A stretch of 54,104 bases of DNA from Clostridia bacterium (lineage in GTDB: Bacteria > Bacillota > Clostridia > Oscillospirales > CAG-272). Numbering within the stretch: position 1 is the first letter of the stretch; the number at the start of each line of letters is the position of its first letter. The notes beneath the pieces are model-generated. The model had not been told where the DNA came from, made no database searches, and saw only the letters and a program-made list of their open reading frames with translations. The translations under genes and the position numbers were made by a program. This document shows positions 7,526-15,241 of the stretch, in pieces. The stretch lies in assembly GCA_017503285.1 (NCBI GenBank), contig JAFVTH010000026.1, positions 1-54,104 on the forward strand, given 5' to 3'.

Positions 7526-9241
7526 TTATTTCTTCTCGTACTCTGTGATTGCCTTAATCTTTTTCATATCAAATTTTGGCTTTCTTTCGTATGTATAAAG
7601 GCCATTAACCTCTTGCTCCACATCGTAAAGCTGTGTATAGCAGAAGCCGCAAACATATGGAGAATCAACAAGAATCTTTGTAAGATACTCGTATCTTTCC
7701 AAAAATTCCTCCTCTGTCTTTGGTCCTTCGCCATAGCCCCAGCCACCTGTGTTCTCGGTATCCCAGCGAATGCCACCATATTCACTAAGGTAAAGTGCCA
7801 TATCCTTATAGTCCTTAGATTTTTGGTATCTTGCCACCCACTCGTGCTTTTTGTCGTAATTCTCGGCAAACTCCTCGTAGGTTGGCGCAAGGTATATCTT
7901 TTCAAATTCTTCCTTCTCTTGAAGATAGTCGTGAAGGTCGTAAATATCAGACACAACCTGATAATTTCCACTTGTGCCTACGCATGGACGAGTTGTATCA
8001 ATTGCCTTTGTTGTGTAGTAAAGTGTACGAATAAAGTCATCATTTTGATGTCTGTAATCGTAGTCCCATGTTTCATTTAGTGGGCACCAGCCAATGATTG
8101 ACGGATGGTTGAAGTCACGCACAAGCTCTCTTTGCCACTCCATAAGGAAAGGTGCTAAATGATCCATATTTGAGCAATCAATACCCCAGTTTCCTGTTTC
8201 GCCGAACACCAGATAGCCAAGCTTATCACAATGGTAAAGGAAGCGTGGCTCAAAAACCTTTTGGTGAAGCCTTGCGCCATTGAAGCCGGCATCAAATGAA
8301 AGGTAAATATCTCTTACAAGCTCCTCCTCATCCTTTGCGGTATAAATGCCATCCTTGTAAAAGCCCTGGTCAAGAACAGTGCGAAGGTATAGAGGCTTGC
8401 CGTTCAATAAATAATCCTTCTTACTAAACGCTGTGGAGCGAATACCGAAATAGCTCTTTACAACGTCATTACCATAAGTAAGCACCAAATCATAAAGTCT
8501 ACCGTGGCCTGCTTCCCACAAATGAAGCTCGCTTAAGTTAAGTGTAACACGGCTAACGCCCTCTCCAAGGCTTGCCGCTGTCTTACCAACCAGCTTACCC
8601 TCGTATGTTGCTACTGCTGTAAATTCTGCACTACCAACAGCTTCAACCTCGATTTGAACGCACTGTTGCTCTATAGATGTATAGTATCTTACCGACTTAA
8701 TGTAGCTTTTTTCAACATACTCAAGCCAAACTGTTTGCCAAATACCTGTTGTTCTTGTATAGTCACAGCCTTGTGATTGATATGTTTTTGACTGCTTACC
8801 CGATGCCTTACCTGCCGGGTGTTTGTCAATAGCACAAACAGTAATAATATTCTCTTTGCCCCTGTTTATATATGTGGTGATATCAATATCAAATCCGACA
8901 TATCCACCGACATTGTGATATACCTGTATGCTGTTAACATAGATGTAGCTTTCATAGTCAACTGCTCCAAAATGTAGTATAACATTCTTGTCGTTATCCT
9001 CAATGTTTACCTTTTTTAAGTACCAAACACAATTAAGAAAATCGGTGTTGCCTATCCCTGAGAGCTTGCTTTCAGGACAGAAAGGTACAATGATTTTAGA
9101 GTTAAGAGACGTTCTCTTGTTAAAGCCTCTATCTCTACCGCTTATGCCAAAATCATATTCAAACTCCCACTCGCCATTTAGGTTAATCCAATTTTCTCTT
9201 TCAAATTGGGGATTTGGATGCTCGGGTCTTGGAATGTTCAT
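7526..9241 (-). CDS. Glycoside hydrolase family 2 protein (beta-galactosidase/beta-glucuronidase-like)
   Basis: This 571-residue protein has the GH2 order: N-terminal jelly-roll (INLNGEWEFEYDF near the start, then the VWYLKK region), an Ig-like domain (residues about 185-275) and a TIM barrel. The acid/base Glu is E390 in LNETWDYD and the nucleophile is E487 in SEYGG. It has no signal peptide, so it should act on imported oligosaccharides. It is shorter than LacZ (about 1,020 residues), lacking the C-terminal domains, and resembles the short GH2 enzymes of gut Clostridia. Which sugar it releases cannot be told. It starts 18 bases after pcrA with SD AGGAG, so the two are probably co-transcribed. 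Confidence 0.88.
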   Translation of the reverse strand: MNIPRPEHPNPQFERENWINLNGEWEFEYDFGISGRDRGFNKRTSLNSKIIVPFCPESKLSGIGNTDFLNCVWYLKKVNIEDNDKNVILHFGAVDYESYIYVNSIQVYHNVGGYVGFDIDITTYINRGKENIITVCAIDKHPAGKASGKQSKTYQSQGCDYTRTTGIWQTVWLEYVEKSYIKSVRYYTSIEQQCVQIEVEAVGSAEFTAVATYEGKLVGKTAASLGEGVSRVTLNLSELHLWEAGHGRLYDLVLTYGNDVVKSYFGIRSTAFSKKDYLLNGKPLYLRTVLDQGFYKDGIYTAKDEEELVRDIYLSFDAGFNGARLHQKVFEPRFLYHCDKLGYLVFGETGNWGIDCSNMDHLAPFLMEWQRELVRDFNHPSIIGWCPLNETWDYDYRHQNDDFIRTLYYTTKAIDTTRPCVGTSGNYQVVSDIYDLHDYLQEKEEFEKIYLAPTYEEFAENYDKKHEWVARYQKSKDYKDMALYLSEYGGIRWDTENTGGWGYGEGPKTEEEFLERYEYLTKILVDSPYVCGFCYTQLYDVEQEVNGLYTYERKPKFDMKKIKAITEYEKK

Positions 9242-9259
9242 ATCTATTCTCCTAAAAAA

Positions 9260-11620
9260 TTATATTTTCTTCATTAGCTTGGCTACATAGGTTGCCATAA
9301 GCTTTTTTGTGCCAACAGTATCAAAGGCAATTTCGTACATAAAGTCGTTACTCATTGGTATAACATTAAGCACGGTGCCCTCTCCAAAGGTAAAGTGTCT
9401 TACTCTATCTCCTATTTTATAAACAATGATATCCTTCTTCTCTACCTTCTTTGGTGCGCCAAAGCTTGGTGCTTGTGCTCTTGGTGCAGGATTAAAGCCA
9501 CCATAAGAAACAGCCCTCTCTCTTTGCACATCAAGGTATTTATCGTCAATCTCACGGACAAAGCGAGATATTGGATTGCGCTGTGTCATATTGTACAGCA
9601 TTCTTTCCTTGGCGTGAGTGATAATAAGAATCTTCTTTGCTCTTGTTATTGCAACATAAGCAAGCCTTCTTTCCTCCTCTATCTCATCAGGAAGTGCAAT
9701 GGACTGCTGTCCCGGGAATATTCCCTCCTCCATACCGGGCAAAAACACAACCGGGAATTCAAGTCCCTTTGCGCTATGAATAGTCATAAGAGTAACCTTA
9801 TCTGTGCTTTCGTCATAGTCGTCAACATCTGACATAAGCGCAACCTCCTCAAGGAAGCCTGACAAGGATGGCTCATCGGTATTTTCCTCATACTCTCTTA
9901 CTGCAAGGTATAGCTGGTCAAGGTTTTCAAGCCTTTCAGCCTCTGCTTGTCCCTTGGAAATAAGGTCCGCCTCATATCCTGTGCGCTTTGCAACCTCGCG
10001 TACAAATTTTGTAAGAGGCATAAGCTCCATATCCTCTTTAAGTGAGTTTATGATTTTTGCAAAGGCAAGCATACCATTTGCAGCAATTTTAGGAATTGCG
10101 TTGTAGCTTGTTGCGTTTTCGACAATTTCCATTGCCGGAAGACCAAGCTCCTCTGCCATAAGCTCCATATTCTTAATAGAGGTATCTCCAATTTTTCTTG
10201 GCGGAACGTTAATAATTCTCTTTAAGTGGATTGTATCGCTTGTGTTATTAATTACGGACAAAAATGCAAGAATATCCTTGATTTCTTTTCTGTCGTAGAA
10301 CTTTTTGGTTCCAAGCATTCTATACGGAATACCACTCTTTACGAACATTGTTTCAAGGTTCATAGACTGAGCATTCATACGATATAAAATTGCAAAATCA
10401 CTATATGAAAAGCCTCTTTTATTGCGAAGCTCCACTATTTTGTCAATTATGTAACGGGACTCATCATTTTGTGTGTAGTTTTCCTTGACGATGATTTTGT
10501 CCCCCTCCTCGTTTTGACACCAAAGCTCCTTCATATGCTTGTGCTGGTTATTCTTAATTACGCAGTTTGCCGCATTAAGAATATTAGAGGTGGAACGGTA
10601 ATTCTGCTCCAGCTTAACAATTTTTGCATCCTCGTATTTTCTGTCGAAGTTAAGGATATTTTCAATGGTTGCGCCACGGAATTTGTAAATACTCTGGTCA
10701 TCGTCGCCAACAACCATGACATTTCTGTAAAAGTCACCAAGCAAGGAAACAAGAACAAATTGCGCCTTATTGGTATCCTGATACTCGTCAACCAAAACAT
10801 ACTTGAATTTATTTTGATAATGGGCTAAAACATCCGGGTTCTCACGAAGAAGCTCCACAGTTTTCATAATAATGTCATCAAAGTCCAAAAGATTTGACTC
10901 CATTAATCTTTTTTGATAAAGCTCGTAAATTCGTGCTATATCCTTATATTTGGCATCCTTGCCAACCTCGTAGGCATACTCCTCAGGAGTTTTAAGCTTG
11001 TCCTTTGCACCGCTGATATTGTTGATAACAGTTTTGAGGGACAACAGCTTTTCGTCAATGCCAAGGTCCTTCATACAACCGGAGATTGTCTTTTTCGAGT
11101 CGTCACTATCGCAAACACCAAAGCCGTGGCGATAACCCACAAGCTCCCCATGCTTACGAAGGATTTTCATACAAACATTGTGGAAGGTGCCTGCCCAAAT
11201 ATCCTCGGCGCACTCCGGGCCAACGGTTTTAGCAAGCCTTTCCTTTATTTCGTTGGCAGCCTTATTTGTAAAGGTGATTGCCAAAATTGACCACGGCTGA
11301 CAGGGGTATTTTGCAAAGGTTTCAAGATATTTTTCAAGAATTTCTTTTGGGTATACTGTAGCCCTTTCAAGGTCCTCTATTGCGTCCTCATTTATAAAAT
11401 CCGGAATATCGTCAGTAAAATAGGCATCACCAAATTTTATAATGTGCGAAATGCGATTTACAAGCACAGTAGTCTTTCCACTGCCTGCGCCGGCAAGTAT
11501 CAAAACAGGGCCATTTACTGTATAAACAGCCTGTCTTTGCTTTTCATTGAGAAAAGAATAATACTTATCAAAAAGTGCCCTTTTGGCACGTAAAAATCTA
11601 TTTTTTATTTCTTCAGTCAT
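9260..11620 (-). CDS. pcrA: UvrD/PcrA-family DNA helicase
   Basis: This is a superfamily 1A 3'-5' DNA helicase of 786 residues. Motifs seen are LNEKQRQAV (Q motif), GAGSGKTT (Walker A), DEYQDTN (motif II), GDDDQSIYKFRGA (motif III), LEQNYRS (IV), TIHSAKGLEF (V) and VAITRAKK (VI). The C-terminal RVRHFTFGEGTVLNV region is the PcrA/UvrD Tudor-like RNA-polymerase contact. PcrA acts in repair, rolling-circle replication and removal of RecA or stalled polymerase. An ATG nine codons upstream exists, but the promoter at 11653-11681 would start transcription right at it, and GGAAGG precedes the ATG at 11620, so I chose the latter. Confidence 0.92.
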   Translation of the reverse strand: MTEEIKNRFLRAKRALFDKYYSFLNEKQRQAVYTVNGPVLILAGAGSGKTTVLVNRISHIIKFGDAYFTDDIPDFINEDAIEDLERATVYPKEILEKYLETFAKYPCQPWSILAITFTNKAANEIKERLAKTVGPECAEDIWAGTFHNVCMKILRKHGELVGYRHGFGVCDSDDSKKTISGCMKDLGIDEKLLSLKTVINNISGAKDKLKTPEEYAYEVGKDAKYKDIARIYELYQKRLMESNLLDFDDIIMKTVELLRENPDVLAHYQNKFKYVLVDEYQDTNKAQFVLVSLLGDFYRNVMVVGDDDQSIYKFRGATIENILNFDRKYEDAKIVKLEQNYRSTSNILNAANCVIKNNQHKHMKELWCQNEEGDKIIVKENYTQNDESRYIIDKIVELRNKRGFSYSDFAILYRMNAQSMNLETMFVKSGIPYRMLGTKKFYDRKEIKDILAFLSVINNTSDTIHLKRIINVPPRKIGDTSIKNMELMAEELGLPAMEIVENATSYNAIPKIAANGMLAFAKIINSLKEDMELMPLTKFVREVAKRTGYEADLISKGQAEAERLENLDQLYLAVREYEENTDEPSLSGFLEEVALMSDVDDYDESTDKVTLMTIHSAKGLEFPVVFLPGMEEGIFPGQQSIALPDEIEEERRLAYVAITRAKKILIITHAKERMLYNMTQRNPISRFVREIDDKYLDVQRERAVSYGGFNPAPRAQAPSFGAPKKVEKKDIIVYKIGDRVRHFTFGEGTVLNVIPMSNDFMYEIAFDTVGTKKLMATYVAKLMKKI

Positions 11621-11652
11621 CAAGCCTTCCATCCATTCAAAATTCATATTTC

Positions 11653-11681
11653 AGTATATCATAATTATGTACGATTGTAAA
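11653..11681 (-). promoter_or_regulatory. pcrA promoter
   Basis: The minus strand shows TTTACA (11676-11681), a 17-nt spacer and TATACT (11653-11658). The predicted start at about 11646 gives a 26-base leader to the chosen pcrA start and argues against the upstream ATG. Confidence 0.7.
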
Positions 11682-11738
11682 TAGCATTTGTGTCATTTTC
11701 TGCTTTTTTGTTAGCACTTTTTGACACAATCAAAATAA

Positions 11739-11769
11739 AAAATGAGCCCAAAATTTGAGCTCATTTTTT
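11739..11769 (-). terminator. Terminator after tRNA-Leu
   Basis: AAATGAGC and GCTCATTT form the stem around an A/T-rich centre, with T runs on both sides. On the minus strand it lies just past the 3' end of tRNA-Leu. Confidence 0.75.
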
Positions 11770-11771
11770 AT

Positions 11772-11858
11772 TGGTGCCGGTGATCGGGGTCGAACCGATA
11801 CGGTATCGCTACCACCGGATTTTGAGTCCGGCACGTCTGCCAATTCCATCACACCGGC
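11772..11858 (-). tRNA. tRNA-Leu (anticodon CAA)
   Basis: An 87-base class II tRNA with a complete cloverleaf. The acceptor stem is GCCGGTG/CACCGGC, followed by discriminator A and an encoded CCA. The anticodon stem is CCGGA/TCCGG with loop CTCAAAA, giving anticodon CAA, which reads UUG. A variable arm (GGTGGTAGCGATACC region) and a T arm with GGTTCGACCC are present. Its own promoter lies at 11872-11900. Confidence 0.95.
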
Positions 11859-11871
11859 TAAGTGCTTAGAT

Positions 11872-11900
11872 ATTGTAACACAGTTTTTTTTAGTTTGCAA
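11872..11900 (-). promoter_or_regulatory. tRNA-Leu promoter
   Basis: The minus strand shows TTGCAA (11895-11900), a 17-nt spacer and TACAAT (11872-11877), 13 bases before the mature tRNA. I see no terminator between the DUF1667 gene and this site, so read-through from the glycerol operon is also possible. Confidence 0.6.
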
Positions 11901-11927
11901 TACCTTTTTATAAATTTTTCAATTTTT

Positions 11928-12149
11928 TTAGCACTCTACATTTTTCGTAGCAATCAGGTCTACTTCCTTGCCACAAATGTTCTTTACAACTACCTCTCCG
12001 TTTTTGAAGGGTGGCTCAACAACGAGCCTTGATATTTCCTTCATAATCTCCTCGATATCCTTTTGCAAAACCGGACGAGAGGTTTTTACAGGGAGAAGCT
12101 TTAGTATTTGGCTATTTATCTTAATTGTGGTTGTTACTACAATGCCCAT
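11928..12149 (-). CDS. Shortened DUF1667 protein
   Basis: This 73-residue protein matches the C-terminal half of DUF1667: TTTIK, LPVKTSRPV and VVVKNICGKEVDLIATKNV. DUF1667 proteins usually have about 115-120 residues and start with a cysteine-rich metal-binding part (CPxGC and a second Cys pair). That part is missing, and only two isolated Cys remain. The start codon shares one base with the stop of the flavoprotein gene (TAATG), so translation is coupled and this start is firm. The family normally sits with anaerobic glycerol-3-phosphate dehydrogenase genes, as here. Either the shorter form still works as a subunit, or the gene lost its 5' part when the upstream stop was fused to it. Confidence 0.75.
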   Translation of the reverse strand: MGIVVTTTIKINSQILKLLPVKTSRPVLQKDIEEIMKEISRLVVEPPFKNGEVVVKNICGKEVDLIATKNVEC

Positions 12150-13162
12150 TACTGCTTCTTCTCCTTTTTCTTCTTTTTGTCTTCTTTAAGGCTTTTAAGA
12201 TGCTCGGCAACAAATTTACCAGCCTTTTTTCCGTCAAGAATTATATCATCTACATCCTCGTGAATCATACGTGAGTTTCCACAGGAGAAAATGCCATCAA
12301 TGCTTGTTTCCATCTTTCTTGTTGTGCGCGGACCGTGGGTAGATTGTCTCATTTCAATGCCTAAGCTGTTTGCAAGCTCATTTTCCGGGATAAATCCACA
12401 GGAATAAACAAGAGAGTCACATTCAACCCTTTCCTTTGTTTCCTTAATCGGTCTGCCCTTTTTGTCAAGCTCTGCAATTTCAACGCCCTCTATTCTGTCC
12501 TTACCAAAAATCCTTGTGATTGTGGTATGGAGCTTTAGAGGAATATTGAAGTAATCAAGGCATTCTCCAACCTTGACTCTTTCGCTTTGCGGTTTTTTCT
12601 TTGAATCACAAACGAACACAACCTGTCCACCCTCAAGGGTAATACGCCTTGCAATTACAAGAGCGAGGTCAGTTGTACCAACGACTACTGTTTTTGCCCC
12701 GGGCATATAGCCCTCAAGGTTAATAAAGCGCTGTGCTGTGCCTGCTGACAAAATGCCTGCAGGACGTGTACCACCTATGGACAAGCCACCCCTTGACCTT
12801 TCACGACAGCCCGTTGCTAAAACAATTGCCTCGGCAGTAATTTTAGTGTACCCAAGCTCAGGGGAAATAAGGGTAATAATCTTCCTTTTGTCAATAGACA
12901 AAACTGTTGTGCTTGTCATACAGGTTATACCTGCGTTTCTTACCTTATCGGCAAGCTCTGTTGCAAGCTCAGTACCGGTTTTATTATCCTTACCAAAGCC
13001 GGCGTGTATGCAAAGATTGAGAGTACCACCAAGCTCCTCTTCTCTTTCCAAAACCAAAATGTTTTCCTTAGGAATTCCGTTTTTGAGCGCACTAAGGGCA
13101 CAAGACAAGCCAGCAGGGCCGGAGCCGATAATAACTAATCTTTTTTTCATTGTCTTGCTCAT
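12149..13162 (-). CDS. FAD/NAD-dependent oxidoreductase of the glycerol-3-phosphate dehydrogenase operon
   Basis: This 337-residue pyridine nucleotide-disulphide oxidoreductase-like flavoprotein has an FAD-binding GSGPAGLSCA near residue 13, a LGGTLNLCIHAGFG segment and a second nucleotide site (TVVVGTTDLALVIARR). It ends in a Lys-rich tail. It is shorter than the typical partner of this operon (about 420 residues). It overlaps the GlpA-like gene by 4 bases and the DUF1667 gene by 1. The likely role is electron transfer from the GlpA-like dehydrogenase to NAD or another carrier. The symbol glpB would be a guess, because E. coli GlpB is only loosely similar. Confidence 0.75.
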   Translation of the reverse strand: MSKTMKKRLVIIGSGPAGLSCALSALKNGIPKENILVLEREEELGGTLNLCIHAGFGKDNKTGTELATELADKVRNAGITCMTSTTVLSIDKRKIITLISPELGYTKITAEAIVLATGCRERSRGGLSIGGTRPAGILSAGTAQRFINLEGYMPGAKTVVVGTTDLALVIARRITLEGGQVVFVCDSKKKPQSERVKVGECLDYFNIPLKLHTTITRIFGKDRIEGVEIAELDKKGRPIKETKERVECDSLVYSCGFIPENELANSLGIEMRQSTHGPRTTRKMETSIDGIFSCGNSRMIHEDVDDIILDGKKAGKFVAEHLKSLKEDKKKKKEKKQ

Positions 13163-14613
13163 TTCGTCCTTCCTCCGATAACATTAGAATTTGATGTAAA
13201 CTTTTTAACATCAGAAATTTTGATATTTAGCTCTCTTGCAATGATTTCTGCAACCTTAGCACGGCAATAACCACCCTGACATCTACCCATACCGGCACGG
13301 GTACGACGCTTAACCATATCTATGGTGTGGGCAGGTATTGGTCTTTTGATTGCATTTATTATATCACCCTCGGTAACCATTTCGCAACGACATACTATTT
13401 TTGCATAGTGAGGGTCTTTTCTTACCGCGTTTCTCTTTTCGGACTCTGTCATATCCATAAAGAGCTTGCAGTTTCCGTCCTTGGTTCTGGTTGGTATATA
13501 GTCCTCTTTTTCTTCCATTTTCAAGCCTGCACGGTCGAGAATTTTTATAATATACTCACCAATTGCAGGAGATGAGGCAAGACCCGGGGATTCTATACCG
13601 GCTGCGTGAACGAAGCGAGGGAATTTCTTTGATTCCTGAATATAAAAGTCGCCACTTGTAGGTGTTGAACGAACGCCTGCAAATGTGGTAATAACGGTGT
13701 TTAGATTGATGCTTGGTACTATGCCACGAGCGCCCTCGGAAATTTCACGAACGCCCTCCACGGTAACACCTGTATCTGCCTTTGATTCTACAACATTTGC
13801 ATTAGGTCCAACAAGGACATTTCCGTCAACAGTTGGAGAAACAAGAATACCCTTTCCCTTTTCGCTTGGGGTAACAAAAAGCGTATGGGTAACAACCTTA
13901 CCCTCACACTTATCAAGAAGCAAGTATTCGCCACGGCGAGGTATGATTTTGAACGGTAGTGGATCGCCCAGCATTTCTGCGATTTCATCTGAATAAAGAC
14001 CTGCTGCATTTACAACGTACTTAGCCTTGACTACTCTATTGTTTGAATACAAAAGATAGTTTCTTTGGTTCTTTTCGATTTTATCAACCTTGTATTCAAA
14101 AATATAATCAACACCGTTGGTGCATGAATTTTCGCCAAGTGCGTATGCTAAATCATATGGGCAGACAATGCCAGCAGAGGGGGCATACAGGGCGTATTTC
14201 GCATCTCTTGACACATTTGGCTCCATCTTTCTAAGCTGAGATTGTGTCAAAATTTCAAGCCCGCGAACACCATTTTTCTTGCCACGGACAAGAAGAATTT
14301 TAAGCTGATTAAGGTCCTTTTTATTGTAGCCCAAAACAAGAGAGCCACATTTTTTATAGTGAACGCCTAATTGCTTTGCTATTGGACCAACCATTTTCGC
14401 GCCCTTTACATTGAGCTTAGCCTTTAGGCTACCCTCCGGGGCATCATAGCCAGCGTGTATAACTGCAGAGTTTGCACGGGTTGTACCCGATGCAATATCA
14501 ATACCTGCCTCTAACACGACGGCATTAACATTATATTTACTAAGATAAAATGCTGTCATAGTGCCAACAATACCGGCACCTATAATGGCAACATCATATA
14601 CTTTTTTAGACAT
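13159..14613 (-). CDS. Glycerol-3-phosphate dehydrogenase-like FAD oxidoreductase with BFD-type [2Fe-2S] domain
   Basis: This 484-residue protein has a DAO-type FAD domain starting VAIIGAGIVGTMTAFYL, a HAAGIESPGLASSPAIGEYI segment (residues about 345-365) and a C-terminal BFD-like iron-sulphur domain with CRCE and CQGGYC (a CxC plus C-x4-C pattern). This matches GlpA/YgaF-like enzymes that oxidise glycerol-3-phosphate or a 2-hydroxyacid in anaerobes. An ORF start 14 codons upstream is ruled out because AAAGGAG stands seven bases before the ATG at 14613. It leads an operon with a second flavoprotein and a DUF1667 protein. No glycerol kinase or facilitator gene is present, so the substrate is inferred from operon structure. 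Confidence 0.78.
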   Translation of the reverse strand: MSKKVYDVAIIGAGIVGTMTAFYLSKYNVNAVVLEAGIDIASGTTRANSAVIHAGYDAPEGSLKAKLNVKGAKMVGPIAKQLGVHYKKCGSLVLGYNKKDLNQLKILLVRGKKNGVRGLEILTQSQLRKMEPNVSRDAKYALYAPSAGIVCPYDLAYALGENSCTNGVDYIFEYKVDKIEKNQRNYLLYSNNRVVKAKYVVNAAGLYSDEIAEMLGDPLPFKIIPRRGEYLLLDKCEGKVVTHTLFVTPSEKGKGILVSPTVDGNVLVGPNANVVESKADTGVTVEGVREISEGARGIVPSINLNTVITTFAGVRSTPTSGDFYIQESKKFPRFVHAAGIESPGLASSPAIGEYIIKILDRAGLKMEEKEDYIPTRTKDGNCKLFMDMTESEKRNAVRKDPHYAKIVCRCEMVTEGDIINAIKRPIPAHTIDMVKRRTRAGMGRCQGGYCRAKVAEIIARELNIKISDVKKFTSNSNVIGGRTK

Positions 14614-14645
14614 TTTAAAACTCCTTTTTTGGAAGGGTACGCTTA

Positions 14646-14674
14646 ATTTTAGCATAATTTTACTTTTTTTTCAA
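14646..14674 (-). promoter_or_regulatory. Promoter of the glycerol-3-phosphate dehydrogenase-like operon
   Basis: The minus strand shows TTGAAA (14669-14674), a 17-nt spacer and TAAAAT (14646-14651), upstream of the start at 14613. It is divergent from the mrnC promoter. Confidence 0.65.
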
Positions 14675-14683
14675 GTATATTAC

Positions 14684-14713
14684 TTGATTATGTGCTTATA
14701 GGTGTGCTAAAAT
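14684..14713 (+). promoter_or_regulatory. mrnC promoter
   Basis: TTGATT (14684-14689), an 18-nt spacer and TAAAAT (14708-14713), 22 bases before the mrnC start codon. Confidence 0.6.
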
Positions 14714-14735
14714 ATGAAAAAGCGAGGTTTTAATT

Positions 14736-15113
14736 ATGATTGATATAACACAAATCAGCGCGAGCGCACTTGCGTACCTTGGAGATTCTGTCCTTGAATG
14801 CTTAGTGCGTGAGGCTTTAATAAGAAAGGGGCTTGAAAAGCCCTCTAACCTAAACAAGGAAGCCCTTAACTATGTTACTGCGGTTAATCAAAGCAAGGCA
14901 TTTCATTTTATTGAGGGCACTCTTTCCGAAGAGGAAAGCTCCATTTTCAGAAGAGGAAAAAACTCCTCTCACTTAAATGTTCCAAAAAGCGCCTCCCCTA
15001 TTGAATATAAAGTAGCAACCGGCTTTGAGGCGATTTTCGGCTATTTGAGACTAAAGAGCGACGAGGCTCGAATTTTAGAGCTTTTTGCTCTTGCATATCC
15101 GGATTTGAAATAA
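14736..15113 (+). CDS. mrnC: Mini-ribonuclease III
   Basis: This 125-residue protein is a stand-alone RNase III catalytic domain without a dsRNA-binding domain. ALAYLGDSVLE holds the catalytic Asp and Glu of the first signature, and FRRGKNS and YKVATGFEAIFGYL carry the rest. In Bacillus MrnC matures 23S rRNA ends. It is normally found next to cysS and rlmB; here it stands alone between a divergent redox operon and an ABC exporter. SD GCGAGG precedes the ATG. Confidence 0.92.
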   Translation: MIDITQISASALAYLGDSVLECLVREALIRKGLEKPSNLNKEALNYVTAVNQSKAFHFIEGTLSEEESSIFRRGKNSSHLNVPKSASPIEYKVATGFEAIFGYLRLKSDEARILELFALAYPDLK

Positions 15114-15118
15114 AAATT

Positions 15119-15141
15119 GGAAGCTTATGCTTCCTTTTTTT
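15119..15141 (+). terminator. mrnC terminator
   Basis: GGAAGC and GCTTCC form a 6-base-pair stem with loop TTAT, followed by seven T, right after the mrnC stop. Confidence 0.8.
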
Positions 15142-15175
15142 CACAAAAAATTCACTAAAAAAATCCCTAAATTTA

Positions 15176-15204
15176 TTGACATATATTTTTGTTGGGTTTA
15201 TAAT
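15176..15204 (+). promoter_or_regulatory. ABC exporter promoter
   Basis: Perfect TTGACA (15176-15181), a 17-nt spacer and perfect TATAAT (15199-15204). It rules out the longer ORF start at 15176 for the first ABC gene and supports the start at 15242. Confidence 0.8.
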
Positions 15205-15241
15205 TGTTATGTTATATTTTTGGCAAAGAAAGGATGATTTT

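Noticed and set aside
7831-8080. Plus-strand ORFs inside the GH2 gene
   Set aside because: No SD, no promoter, antisense to conserved GH2 motifs.
15176-15241. N-terminal extension of the first ABC half-transporter
   Set aside because: The extension covers a perfect promoter; the SD and ATG at 15242 fit better.
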